Positions 18,849 to 33,700 of a DNA stretch of 64,000 nt are shown here, one piece after another. Source of the stretch: Mactra quadrangularis (Eukaryota > Mollusca > Bivalvia > Venerida > Mactridae); the NCBI GenBank assembly GCA_025267735.1, contig CM046303.1, positions 29,488,380 to 29,552,379 on the forward strand, given 5' to 3'. Position 1 is the stretch's first letter; each line of letters begins with the position of its first letter. Made by a program: the position numbers and the translations under genes. Below the pieces are notes generated by a model, which saw only the letters and a list, made by a program, of their open reading frames with translations, ran no database searches and was not told the origin of the DNA.

Positions 18849-21774
18849 ATTGCATTGCAGTTTTAAGTTGTCTACAAAGAACAGTAAATAAACTAAATGT
18901 ACTATGTCAGTTACTCAAGGTGACTCAGATCAATGCCAAACTAAGTTACTCTGAAATGACCAGTAAATCAATATTTCACAAGTTGTTCAAAATATACAAA
19001 TGAACAAAAATTACATATGAAACAAAAAAAATTAATTTTAAGAGTGAATCAAAAATTTTTCAAGTGAATCCAAATTTAATAAGTAAATTAAAATTTACCA
19101 GAAAAGTTTTTCTAGTATTTGTCACAAGGTTAATGATAGCACTTCCACAGCTTTTGTAGTCACAGAAAAAAACTAGTATGCAATTACATAAAACTATACT
19201 ATAAGCTAAGAAAAACTAACAAAATAGTTATAGTTCTGAAATCATCTTATTCACCTCAAAGAGTTAGGGTAAACAGAGTTAAGTGGCCAGTTCGCTTAGG
19301 ATATCACTATGTGGCACTTTGTCTCCTGGTACCCTTCTTACACCAAAATGAATAAGAATGAGATATCTAATCAAGGGTACCAGGAGGCAAAGGGATATGT
19401 AGCGATAGTCTAATGCAACAGGCCCATAATTACATAACAAGTAATGTTCAAAGAAAGCTTAAGTATAAAATCAGGGGTAGATTTTATTGCAAAGAAATTC
19501 TGTTTTAAATATAGTAAGAAAGGGGTCAGACAGGAGGATATTTCATCTACTGTATATTTTTATATAGAGTATCATATATTTAACATTTTACAATATAATA
19601 CATAGACGTACACAAAGTTAAAAAATACAACCATACAAAAAAAAAACAAGAACATAACTCAATACATGTCACAAAAAATAATCATATACAACAACATACA
19701 GTATTTATAACAGTATTTCTGGAATGATGAACGTTCATATAATATATCTCTGTACTTTAGACCATTGTAAAATAGCCTTGTCAGTTAAATATATACTAAG
19801 GAATATTCTATCATCAATTTTCTTAAGTTTTATACGCAGCAGTACAGAAAACCATCATACAACAAAATGTACACAAGCAAATCAGGTCTGGAAATTACTT
19901 TTTTTTTCCAGTGGAATCAGAAAAAAATCCATCGAATTCCAACTTAAAAATGATTTTTTAAGTGTTTTTGAAAATTTTATGGAGCATAGGTAGGTCTGGT
20001 CTGGATATAGTATTTTAGTGGAACATGGAAATCAAAGTAATTCCTCACAAAGATTTTTCCGCAGAGATGCATCCAGTACAAACAGACTTTATTCATTCTG
20101 GAAACCCATAAATTCAAATACCAGATATGAACTATTAGCTGCAAGCAATCCTATCTGCAACAAATCATTTCTACAATGTTTTACATACAAATTATATCCA
20201 GTAATTATAACTTCATCTATTAACCAGTAATGGGTAGTATTTATAAATTGCAACAATGAGATATTTGCTAAGTGAATAATACAGACAAATATAAAGTAAA
20301 ATAACAAAAATACATTAACAATATATTTTCGATGTTACATTTTAACAAATTCTGATATAAAATCACAATTCTTATAAGACCAATCTTAAGAAAATCTTAT
20401 CTGTACAGAATATGGAAAGTTATAATTGTTATAATGGCAATTTTGAAACACTAAGAAAAGGAACAAGGGGAGGAAGTGAAGCTAGTAGACTGATGAAAAA
20501 ATTTGAATTTAAGATTTAAGTAACAATATCCTAATGCATGTCACATTGCAAAGTGATGATGTCATAATTAGTATTTAAATGATTAGTATGACAGGTTTAT
20601 AATGTCATGAAATGTAAGGAACTGTTTGGTGCTTTAAGCTACATTGCAGCAATATTCTTCCAAGAACTTTAACATTTTAAAATATTGAACTTTCACCCAT
20701 AAAAATGTAGCATATTGATAAATTTTATTTAATTGTCAGATTTGCATACATTAAACCTGCTGATAATAACACTGAATGTATGTTCGATTTATCCCCAAAC
20801 ATAAATACAACGGTACTTCTGTACTCGCCATCAGTAAAAATAGAAATTCCTATTTATGTACAGGGGTTATAGAACATATTTAAAGTAGTTAAACCAGGGG
20901 AGTATGCATCACTTACCGTTAAAATTTAACAATAATACCAGAATGATACAAGTTACATATACATAATAATATTACATGTAATGAGGGAAGAATGAGATCT
21001 AAAAATTATAATTCAAGGGTTTTATACAATGTGTATCAATAATAGTGATTTGTTAATGTCATTGCCTTAAACTTTCACAAGCACTCATTCTATTATTTTA
21101 ATACTTTATCCACTAGCCATACTTGATGGATATTCACTAGCTTTAATTATGTTTCACAAGCCCTGGGCTTTGGATTATTGGGTTAAGGTTTAAAAATAAT
21201 CTCAATCTGAGGAAGTGAAACAGATGAATCAAGACAGCCCTGGTATATTTAACCTAAAAGGGATGCATAGCCATGTTACATTTTTAACAATTTTTTTGAC
21301 AAAACATAGGTAAGCTTCACTCCATATCTGACCAAAAAATCAGTATCATTGTAGTATATCCCAAGTTTTACAGTATGTATGTATGGTAAAAACGAGTCAA
21401 AGTATAGAATGATCTATCATTATAACATAGATGTACAAGTATGAACATTGTATCGAATATTTCAAATATTACATTTTATATCATATACTTCTATATAATA
21501 TATGTTTATATACACTGTATAGCGCTTTCATTTCGCGGCATCTAAATTTTGCTTTTTCTAGGCAAAAAACGCTTTTCCTTGGCGTTTCAAATTCCAAGGG
21601 TATAGAATTTGCGCATTTGACGCATACCTAATCAATACAAGTATAATCTGTAATGATACAGATATATTCACAGAGAATATAAGATCGGCACTATCGTTGT
21701 CACCCTGTAAAATTTATGGCCCCCACGAAATTTCCCGCTACACAGTATATACAATAGCTAAGAGTGTACAAATG
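18849..21774. other. Region below MAP2K4, possibly part of its 3' UTR
   Basis: No exon is seen. It includes a hairpin element (19296-19412), a segment near 20060-20160 that resembles 26680-26770 (old dispersed repeat), and MITE M2-like fragments around 20748-20935. Transcription of MAP2K4 runs into this DNA from 21775. The end of its 3' UTR cannot be placed from sequence alone. Confidence 0.4.
19296..19412. mobile_element. Fold-back element with TTTGNCTCCTGGTACCCTT arms
   Basis: The inner 19-base arms differ at one position. Looser pairing continues outward (gatatcactatgtgg / gactatcgctacata). The loop of about 40 bases is AT-rich. Confidence 0.7.
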
Positions 21775-24700
21775 TTAAGAAGACTGAGACTGTTCTAATT
21801 GTGAAACATCTGTTACTTTATCCAATATACTATTAAAATATGTTGCTGTGTCCACTTCTAACTCTTGATATCTTTTGATAAATGTATGTTCCTGAAAATG
21901 AAAGTATTACAACAATTATTAAATAATCAAAGCAGGTTTTTCATTGAAATTTCCAGCTAAAAATTATGAACATTTGAAAGTGGAACAACCACCAAACTTA
22001 GGCGCTAAAAAGACACAAAAAAGATGTATGCATGAGATAAAAATTAAAGGAATGTCAAATTATGATATTGTTCTTTCACATATTATTACATAGCGAATTG
22101 GAATCAGTAGAATGTTGATTTGGCGATACAAAAAATTTAATATCAAATGATTTGCAGACCATGGATTTTATTTGTATAACCGCCATTGATCGATATTTTG
22201 TTCGATATGGAAATGTTCGATCCGATATATCTATCCAACCTACAATACCGGTATTCGATATATATCGTAAACCGGTGTAGAGCCCTAATAACTAGCAATA
22301 TTACAATTATTCACTTACTAATAATTTGTTGTATTTTGGTCTTTGTCTTTCCTCTTTTGTTAAACTGAAATAATGAAAGGGACAAAATTAGAACAAAATT
22401 ATTTTCAATAAGTATTAAAGATCATTTAGGATAACTTCAGACAAATCTAAACAATATTCTGTGTACGTAAACTACAATGTACATCTTATGTTATCCTAAA
22501 TAAAATGCAAAATGCCATCTTAGTTTTACTTTAATAATGCTCCAGATACCTTAATAATATCAGGACTACCAATATAGAGCTTTGATATTAGTTGCAGGGG
22601 GGTCATCTACTTCTGAAAATATCTAACTCAGTTGACAATGTTAACAGTTAAAGGGAGGTTATAACACTAACAAATGTTTTATTCACTAATTCATTAACAA
22701 AGTAATAGGTATGTAGGTTGTGGACCGCACGGCTAGCTCAGTTGATAGCACGCAAGTCTACTGATCAAGGGGTCATACTTTTGCGGAGCTTGGTCATGAA
22801 ATTATTTCTATGGCCATTCTCCCTCCTACCTATGATTTTTAATTAGGTAGGGCAGTTGTCAGTCACTGATGAAAGTATGCACTTAGTAGCTGGTTAACAG
22901 TTAAATCCAGAGATTTAGTCTTTCCAGGAGGAGTAAGTAGGTTGACTGTCGCCATTATATGACATATACAATGTGTTGCTATGGCGTTAAACCCAACAAA
23001 AACAAAACAAAACAATAATCCCTCATACATGAATATGGATATCTATTTTTATTGATTTTAAGTGCTAAAGTGTTATAGTTAGTATTTAAATCAGCTGGGT
23101 TAATATCATGTAACAAGGGCATAATAAGATCAGTTCGGTAATCGGAGAACAGTAAGTTAATTGTAAGAGATCATACCAAGTATTGAGAAAATGTACAAAA
23201 TCTTCTGAGAATCTTCCCTCTGAAGGATTGAGTTGTGGTGCTGGACCCTGTACAACTTGTGTTAATTGATCAAATACACTATTCCATTTAGGATAGGGAA
23301 AACGACCTGTGGCAAGTTCCATCTGAAAAATAATAAAATGCAACACATTAATACAGAAGGTAAATCTGATAAATTTAGCCATTCAATTTAATGAGTATTC
23401 CACAGCATTTCATAGTAAAGCTATGTAATATTCATGGAATGTCAAAGGAAAATATCCCTAAATGGTTTAATCAATAAATATAATACAAAAAATATAGTTC
23501 ATTTTAGTAAAAAGTGTTAAAACATTTTGTAAGCAAGTTCAAAAACACTTACATAAGGGGAAATGATAATTGGTTACACATTTAAATTGTGAAGATATAC
23601 AGGCAATTTACCTAAAATCAAGCTTATTGTATAAATTCAAAAATATGAATTCAGCAGGGTTCTACATTAAAGGTAGTCCAGTCCCCCAAAGAACTATAAT
23701 AGGGTTAGGGCAACTTATTACTGCAAGTATACATTTTGTTTGGGCACATAAGACATATAAATGTTTGTCCTACAGGACATTTATGTTAACCCTGGAACAG
23801 CTGGCTTTACGATCTATTCATAGAATATAGTATAATGATGATAAAACTACATACCAATGTAATTCCTAAACTCCATATATCAGATCTAACATCATATCCT
23901 CTACTTGAGTGATGAGGATCTATTCTTTCAGGCTAAAACAAATAAAAAATATAATTACAGACTTTACAGTCTACGAAATTGGGATATAAAAGTGGTTGTC
24001 CAAACAGGTCTTTTTAGTAGCAAGCACTATATCGGGTTTGTAAATCTTTGTTTGCCCAAATGAAATTATTGGTTGCCCAAACTAAAAAGTAGTTGTCTTG
24101 GGCAACCGGACACACACTAATATCATAGACAGAGTGACAGGGATGCTTCTTGATCAGAATGTTTCCAATGATATCAGCTGCAAGATCGTCATTAATCTCA
24201 AATCTTGGTTGTCATGAAAATGCACTTAGTGGTCATTTTTAGCCTCCATTTAGCAATTCAGACAGCAATTTTCCCCAAAACCAGCTGCATGAGCTAAAAC
24301 TTTTCATAGTCTAAAAGTAGGCTGTCTTATCTCCATATTGAACATTTGTTGCAACCAGTAACCCAGATTATTTATCATGCATTTTTCAGTATTGAATGGT
24401 CATAACTCAATGAACAAAAAGTTATAGTTGTATTACATGGTATTTGGTCTCCAATAGTCATTCTACAACAATTTGAAAAGCTTCAAGTAAATCTCTTCTA
24501 AAGTTTCAAAGAAAAATACCTAGTAGCCAAAACCAAATACATTAAATAAAGACAGATAACTATGATATCCCTTGCAACAATTAGGCAAAGTCACATTTGG
24601 GATTCTAATCAAAGAATAAAGTTTAAAGAAATATAAGGATCCTATGCCTAGAGAGCATGGAGCTGTCCAGGAAAGACCTGGTCAGAATGTCTATAAGCGG

Positions 24701-27700
24701 ATTTAAAAGAATAAAACCTCATGGACACTAATCCTCTTAACAGGCTCTCATGACTACCATTTACAATACAATCTAGTTGCCAGCAGTCTATCCTACTTTG
24801 TGGGATGCTTGCAGCAGATGAAAAATAAAACCTGAATTTAATTGATTGATGATAGATAAGATGAAATAAATAGACTTCTACTTACAGCCATATATGGCCT
24901 GCATCCGGCATCCCGACTTTTAGCTATAGAGTCAACCAGTTGACCACTGATACCAAAATCACAGAGTTTTATATTTCCTTTACGATCCAATAATATATTG
25001 GAAGGTTTCACATCTGTAAAATATTATATTAACATTCAGTAAATTCATACATGTAAAAACATAAATATATTAGTAACATCTCAACCATTCATTGAATGAA
25101 TTATCGCGGAAGGATTTGTCATAGGTCGTCTCATTATATTAGGTTTTTGTACATTCCCTAGGTGAAGCATGCAACAGCATATACAAAATAGTTCTTGTCA
25201 TAAACTAACATGGTTATGAAATGACATTTTTACGTTATATGTGTGAATAAATATTGTTCAGCAACATCAATAAATCTTGTATTTCCAATTTATAGACCAA
25301 AAACAAGACACAAATCATCTCTTAAACGATCATGGAATTGTTTACTTTAACACTAGATGAAGCATTTTGTGTGATCAGGTGATACATAAGTAGTTCCAAC
25401 ATGATGTATAAAATGTCAAAGGTTATTCATAATGAATGGCAGAGGAGTTCCAAATTGAAATAATCCCCATCTAGCACTAACTATTGTAGCAGCAACACAA
25501 TATGACATTGTTCTCATTTTATGAGCACCAAACAAATCATAGTTAGATCAATTATGCTCAGTGATATTTTTATATTTCATTATTTAATTTGCTGTTTCCA
25601 ACAACAAAGTTTAGTGGAGTGATAAGTGATATAAACAAGTAACGCCCAAATTTAAGTTCTTTTAACACCTTTACACATAAAAACTTTCAACTTCCATCCA
25701 TGCAATGTTCAATCACTATGTATCTACAAGTATATAATAATTGAGAGAGATTGCTTTTATGTCATAAATAACAAAATAAACACAAAATAAACCCTGTTTA
25801 CCTCTATGGATGATTTTTAACTTTTCTTTTAAATAATTTAAAGCTTTGACAGTCTGAAAAAAAAACAAGAAAGTATAAACAATAAAAAACAGTAAAAACA
25901 TAAATAATAAATACTGTAAGTTTAGTACATTCATTGTACAAGGACATATTTTCATTTATCAAGGATAGCCCAAAAAGGAAATGCAAATTTCCTTGTTTTT
26001 CATTGTTTTTAAAAAGACATTTTGTGACCAATAATTTTTTATCCATCAAGGATTACCATATTATATAGTTGCCACGTAAAACCATGGCAAAATATTAAAA
26101 ACTCTGTACAGTAATAGCGAAACGGTCTTATTAAAGAGACATTTTTGTTCACAAATTAAGCATTTGGGTCTTAATAATTGTAAAAATCGCATGATTTTGA
26201 AATGCCAGAAGGGGTCTTAATAGCAGAACTTTTCTGTAGCAGAAAAATCCATCATAAATAAAACAAAAGCATCAATATTATAGTAGAGTAAAAATATGGC
26301 AAAACATTGAAAACTCAGCAAAACCCATTATAAACAAAACAATGCCAAGTAAGCATTATTCCATAGTGTGAAAAATACATTAAGTTAATGTCTTAGCTCA
26401 CGAACACTAATCTACGATCCAGACTGTTTTATATACAACAACAAATTGAGCGATCAATAAATAACTGGACAGATATCATAACGGTAACCATTTAGATTTC
26501 AGACATGTGGTAAGAATTCATGTCCTGAAAAATGACCTTAAGTAAAACTGTACCAGATGTACCCAAGTGGACGAAAGTTGAAATTTAAAAACAACAGAAT
26601 TTAATCTGTGTTGCATGCTTTTAAATATGTATAAATATGTAAAATATACAATAATATGTACAATAACTTAGATTTACACAGATGAATCCAGTACAAATAA
26701 ACCTCCTTGGCTGGAAAACTCTATAAATTTGACTTCCCAATATGAACTGAATTATCAAAACATATTTGATTAATCAAATTAAGGTTGACGATTTTGCGTC
26801 TTTTGGATCAGGTCAACTTCGCCATACAAGTATTAGTAGGGGGCAAGTTTCAACATTACTGTTTCACCTCAGGGTGTGAAAATTAGAGCAGGGAGGAGAT
26901 AAAAGTCAGAGTTGAGTATCCTGATCAATCGCTTTCATAAAGCATGTAGGGCTCTACATTAAAGGTTGTATGACCTATATTTGAGTTACATATATCCCTG
27001 ATGACCTATAATAGAGTTAACTTTTGGTTAGAGCAAGAGAAACATAAACATAGTTTAATGTCGAGCCCTGGCATGAATATAATTCATCATTCTACTTACT
27101 GCTACAGTAATTTTTCCTAATATTTCCTCTGGTATTGAGGATTTTAAATGTCCATATGTAAATTTATAGAATTTATCTAATGATATATCCATTAATTCCA
27201 TACATATCCAACAATCACCCTGTAATATTATATATATCTTTAAAATATCACATCTATAATTAACACAACAATGATGATGATGATAATGATGATGATGGTG
27301 ATGAGGGTAATGATGATGATGTTGATGATTATGGTGGTGGTGATGATTATGATGATGGTGATTATGATGATGGTGGTGATAATGATGATGATGATGTTGT
27401 TGATTATGGTGGTGGTGATGCTAATGTTGATGATGAGTGGTGATGATGATTATGATGGTGATGATGATGATTATGATGATGGTGATGATGATGATTATGA
27501 TGGTGATGATGATTATGATGATGGTGATGATAATGATAATGATGATGTGGCAATGATACATAACTCCATTTAGAAGAGCACTTTTTTCATGGTAACATTG
27601 TGGTGGTTATGGCAATTATGATGTTTATCATCAGCTTTTGTTCATGACAAACATTAATCAGCACTGGATATTCGGTCTAGCGAAATGGAATTTTTCACAG

Positions 27701-30700
27701 GACTTAATGAAATTTTATTAGATATTGAATTAAAAAAATTGGTAGCTGAAAAAAGTTGGTTGAGCGCCTGACCACCAATATTTTAAAATTCACTGGATTG
27801 ACAGCAAATGATGTGGACCATGTCCACTGTCCATTAACTAAATAAGAAGACTTGGTCATGTTTGGCCAAAGAAACTGTCTTGTCTATCAAGCTTTCCTAG
27901 GTACTCCTTTACCAGTACTAGCTTGCCTTCCAACATGAAGTTACAGAGGTAAATTAATAATATATAAAGAATTCTTATGCTCAAGTATAAGCTGCCATGG
28001 CTGGGAATCAAACCCAGGACCTCCAGATATGAAATCCTGCACTTTATCCCTTTGTCATGGCTATAATTAGGAATGCTAAACCTCTAGTTAATAGAACTAA
28101 CAACTGAATACATTGACCTACATTTACCTCTTTGAATAGAGCTCCATAAAATTGCACAATATAAGGACAATCATTACTTCTCATAACAGCATCTAATTCC
28201 ATCAACATCTGTCTTTGTTCCTTCTCATCTACTACTGAACGTATTCTCTGTAAAATATAATACTTCCATTTAAAATTAATATATTATAATTATATCACAT
28301 CTATAATTAACACAACAATGATGATGATGATGATAATGATGATGGTGATGATGATGATGATGGTGATGTAACTTCATTATTATTATTATCCTGATGAAGG
28401 TGATGTTCACTGAAACGTGTCGATGACAAAATTATAATATTTAAAGAACTGTTTGTGTTGTTGTTATTTTAAAGTCGTTTTAATACACACATTGATATAA
28501 AAAAACAACTTTTCATTAGCACAGGACATTCAAAGATTGTGGTAGTTCCACAAAAGATTATTTCGTGAGATGGACTAAACGCTATTTGAAAATAAAGAAA
28601 GTTTCAATAGTGCTATGTTCAGTCTTTGATTTATCAAAGGTTAATACACAGCAGATGCAGGACAGTAATAATAATAACTAATTCAAATAATGCCCCGAGA
28701 CTTTTTACTCAAGGAAATAAACAATCATGTAACAATCATAACTGTTCAAATTGTGTTAATATTAGGGCTGAAAAATACTAATTTTGATGAGGTTTCAATA
28801 ATTGTGTTTGATATTCAATTTGCATTTATAAGGGACCAATGGCACAATGGTGCACTATAGATTAAACTAAACTGCTATTAATTGGTGAGCCAACAAGCTT
28901 GAAGCCTAGTGGCACCTTGCACAAAAGAACATAAAAATCACTGTAAGTCAAAAACAGGAAACATTAATAATATGGTCATTTCTAAACCAACAAGGGTAAA
29001 ACAGTATACCCCCCTCTTCTTCGAAGCGGGGGTATAATTAATTTCAAATATTACCCAATTATATACAATATTGTATACCCTTTAAATATCATATCACAGT
29101 TATGTTTATTATCCTCTGACTCTGAACTGCAAACTTTATGAAATTGACTTACGATACCTTACTTTTCTAAAGATTTTTGTGAAAAGATACACAGTACTAG
29201 TGCAAAACTGATTCCAGCAGATAAAAATCTAGTCCAAAGATGCACAGAACTAGTGCAAAATGATTCCAGCAGGTAAAAATCTGGTCCAAAGATGCACAGA
29301 ACTAGTGCAAAATGATTCCAGCAGATAAAAATCTGGTCCAAAGATGCACAGAACTAGTGCAAAATGATTCCAGCAGGTAAAAATCTGGTCCAAAGATGCA
29401 CAGAACTAGTGCAAAACTGATTCCAGCAGGTAAAAATCTGACCCAAAGATGCACAGAACTAGTGCAAAACTGATTCCAGCAGATGAAAATCTGACCCAAA
29501 GATGCACAGAACTAGTGCAAAACTGATTCCAGCAGGTAAAAATCTGACCCAAAGATGCACAGAACTAGTGCAAAATGATTCCAGCAGATAAAAATCTGAC
29601 CCAAAGATGCACAGAACTAGTGCAAAACTGATTCCAGCAGGTGAAAATCTGGTCCATATATAATTACATAAAACAGTCAATCAGGCTGAAGCTAGTAAAA
29701 TGGAAGGTGCAAATTGCTGCAAGTACTTACTTTGACAGACATAATAGTATCACTATGTTCATGTAACATTTTATTTACAGTACCATAATTACCACGTCCT
29801 ATTTCACCTAGATCTTTTAAATCATCAGCTGTGAAGTTATATGTCTGAAATATACATGAAGATATTGATACATAATGATTATAATTATACTCCAGTGCCC
29901 ATATTTTGTGACTCTAAGGATTTAAAAGGAAATAAGTAAAAACATGAGGAATAGATAATTGCAACTGCTTATTTGCACTTGAAATCACTCTAGCGTTAAA
30001 TACTATGCATTGTATCATTTTTCCCACGGCAACTCACATGCACCTGATGAAATCTCGCAGTATCTCAACCAAAACAAAAATGGTGACCAAATTAGGACAG
30101 AGACTAAAATAGGACAACGGAGGATATATACTAAAGATTTGTCACTGAAAGTATGGATTCATTAATCCTCAAATAACAAAGTTTTGTGATTTCATCAGAT
30201 TTCTATAGAGAAAAAAACAACCACCCAGCTAACAAATTAGATAGCACACAAGTCTACTGATTAAGGAGCCATAGGTTTGTTTCCTGGTCAGGACATACTT
30301 TCATGGAGTTTAATCATGAATTAATTTCTATAGCCTTCTCTCTCCACCCACAGAATTTAAGTCATGTAGGGCAGTTGTCAGTTTCTGCTGGAAGTATGTG
30401 CTTAGTTACTGATTATTATGATTAAGCCTTTCCAGGTATGGCGAGTAGATTGACTGGCCGCCAAATTATGACATATACAATGTGTAGCTATGGCATAAAA
30501 CCCAACCAAAAAAAAAACATTGATAAAAAAAAGAGTTTACCTTATCTTTGACTTGTAATTTACCAGCAGAATCTAATCCTCCATGGGATCTTAGTCTTTC
30601 CCTAAAAATATAATATATACATATACATTGTATATAAAAAAATAATAAAAACATCATCTAAATAGACAATTTCTAATACCCGACCCGTTTTGAACTTTTC

Positions 30701-33700
30701 AAGGGCATATCAACAATTCAATAATGACGTCGCATTATTCGGTAATGTTGCATACAAATGTGTATGCAAAAAAGTTCATGTCATCAAAAAGCGTTTTATT
30801 TAGGTCTTAATATTTTTATAAATTGGCACTCTCTTAACAACCTGGCTGAAACATCATTATGATGAAATTTATAAAGCATTTTACATTGTACATAATTATC
30901 ATGGCTCATTTTCCAAGCTCTACAAACAAATATAATTTATTTATGTGCAAACATCAGGGATCTGTATCATCAAGCATCTCTTATACATAAGTTATTCTAC
31001 ATTGTATTGTTAAATTCCCCAACTTAAAACAGTGCATCCTGAGAATGCCACAAAACCCAGGTTTTTCTACTATGTAATGGAGTTGCACAGAGAAATGTGT
31101 TTCTCAGTTTATGAATAAAAGGGTCAAAACTGGATACTGACATAACAAAACTACTCACATCTGAGTCCTGTAGCCTAAATCTTTCAGGGTGGGCGGAGTT
31201 CCACCATTCTGATTGTCTAATGATGCTTTAAAGTTTAATTGTAAACGAGATCGTATGCTAAGTGAGTCATCATCTGAAACATAACAAAGACTTAATAAGT
31301 TAAATAATATATTTAAACTAGAAACTCAAGAATCAGGGTCTATAACTAGGGTCTACAGTCACATGATCTACAAAAAGGTCAGCACTCTTTTTTTTGGTGA
31401 TTTTTTTCCAAGCAAGTAATTGAATGACAACAAAAAATTCATAAAATAACTCCTACTTTTCTCTCTTAGAAAAATTTCAACTGCTACCCATGAGTTTTGA
31501 TTGTTAGCTTTAAATCATTTGCACAAAAATTAAGTCCACATGGAAGATTGGATTTATCCAAATGTGTAGTCTCATTAAATAAAAGTCTTTATTATTATTA
31601 TTATTATTATTATTATCATTATAATCATTATCATTATTATCATTATTAACAAGTCAACAGTTACAGCTCCCAGGCTAATGTGGGCATCTTAGGACAAAGA
31701 AATGTTATATATATATATATGTGTGAAGTTTGAATCTCAGGCTGTGGCAAAAAACTGACTAAAAACAAAGGCTGGTTAATATTCTGAAGATCAAGTGACT
31801 GTATACCCTAATTACAGGCAACAAAAAACCTATCAGACATTTGGTCTAACAAGGTTGGAAAACCTATTGAACAAAAACAGGGTTTAATACCTTTACTTTT
31901 GACGAATCCCTTTTTTCAACAATAAGTCATATGGGAGACAAGTCCACCTAACCTGTACTCCTTAGATACACCAGTATTAGACTTTAACCTTCATAATTAA
32001 CTGCACATAACTTGTTTCATAAAGGGCAATGACAAAAACCAGCAAAGAAACCAACAACCCATGAACACACCTTCCACAAATCAGGATCTTGAACTCCGAT
32101 GTACAACAAGTTTTCAGTCTAACTACAACAGCATTCTCACCCAATTTGACTTTTCAAACTAACAGACTATGAAATTTGGATATGAAATTGATTGCCAGAG
32201 CAGGTCAATTTAGCAGCAAGCACTATCTCTTGTTGGTAGAATTCTGGTTGCCGAAAAAAAAATTTGGTTGCCCAAACTAAGAAGTGTTTGTCCCAGGCAA
32301 TTGGACACCCACTAATTTCGTAGACTGAACTAGTATTAATTTCTCTCTTCTTAGAATAAATGTTACCCTGTAAGGAAATTTCAACAACTCTGGACAATGT
32401 CAAAGCAGAGTTTTATCTGACACAAATGATAAATGGACATCACAGTCTAAAGTACTAATCACAAACTGTGATACGCAAGCAGCAAGGCACTTTCAACAGT
32501 ATAATATAAAAGAATGAAGCATTTTCATAAGGCCATTATGAATGGTTTAATTTTAATTAACATCCATTTCAACGGTCAGAATCAATGATCATGAGGAGGA
32601 CATTTCTCTTTACCATCATTCTCGGATCGACCAGTATAGAACTCCTATCCTCTACATCTAAATTTACTTAAAAAGTTATGGTCAGTAATTGGGCTTCAAC
32701 AAACAACTCTCTAAAACTGAGATGTTACGCCCATTAGGAGCTGGCAATTTAAACCACTCAACTTAAAGAGATAGGTCAAAGTCAGATAAACGTTACAAAT
32801 TGACTATAATAAACAGAGATGATATTGTGTTAGATCTACAGTAATATAAGTATTAGTACAGTAAATAATGGTGAAACTATAGGCTGTGATATATAATTAC
32901 TTCTAGTACTAGTGAATGCTATATAAACGGACAATTCTACAGTAGAAATGGACCAAGATGTGGAGGCTACAACTTTAAATTGTATTCTAAGGCCACAACA
33001 AGTTGATCATGTGTTCTACAAATTTTTATGGGGAAAAAATGGGGCAAGCGAGCGAAGAAAAAAAATCTTAATTCAGTTGCTTTATATAGCGGTTTGACCA
33101 AATTTTTATGAGCAAGCGAGGAAAAAAAATGTTTTTTGTAAAAACCGTCAAAATTAAGGTGAAGCGAATCCATAGAACATATGATCAATTTGTTGTGGCC
33201 TAAAGACTGTACTGTCAGAGCTCTAGTTTTAGGCTGCTCATTGAAGACAGGCTAGCCTATTAATTGTAGCATTGAAAGGATTAAAATCAAGATGACTATA
33301 CAAGTGATAAAGCTGAAAGAAATTTTAAATGTTCCATAAAAAGAATGAATGTCTTCAGGACATTCAGATATTTCAATCGACATTTAAATTAAACCATATC
33401 AGACAATGTAACGGCTGGTACCAGTCTGGTATTAGATTAATGTTCCTATAAAACTGTCTTGATATGTCCTATGTTTCACATTATTATCTATATATCTATC
33501 AGAGTCAGCCATTAGTCAAATCAAACACTGACAATTACCTACTGTATAACTAATTATGTCTGTGACTGCTAGGAAACTTTCCTGTTTAGTAAAATTATAG
33601 AGAATTTGACACTCTAGTAGACAGTATGGGACTGGATATTACATTACATTAATCAGTATGACAGAAAGTCCTGCAAATGGTTTGTAAAGCACAGGGCACT

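Noticed and set aside
27271..27573. 100-codon Met/Asp-rich open frame
   Set aside because: It is entirely a translation of the ATG/GAT trinucleotide microsatellite.
29159..29680. Overlapping minus-strand open frames with repeated 'FCTSSVHLW' peptides
   Set aside because: They are translations of the 52-53 bp intronic minisatellite, with no start or splice context.
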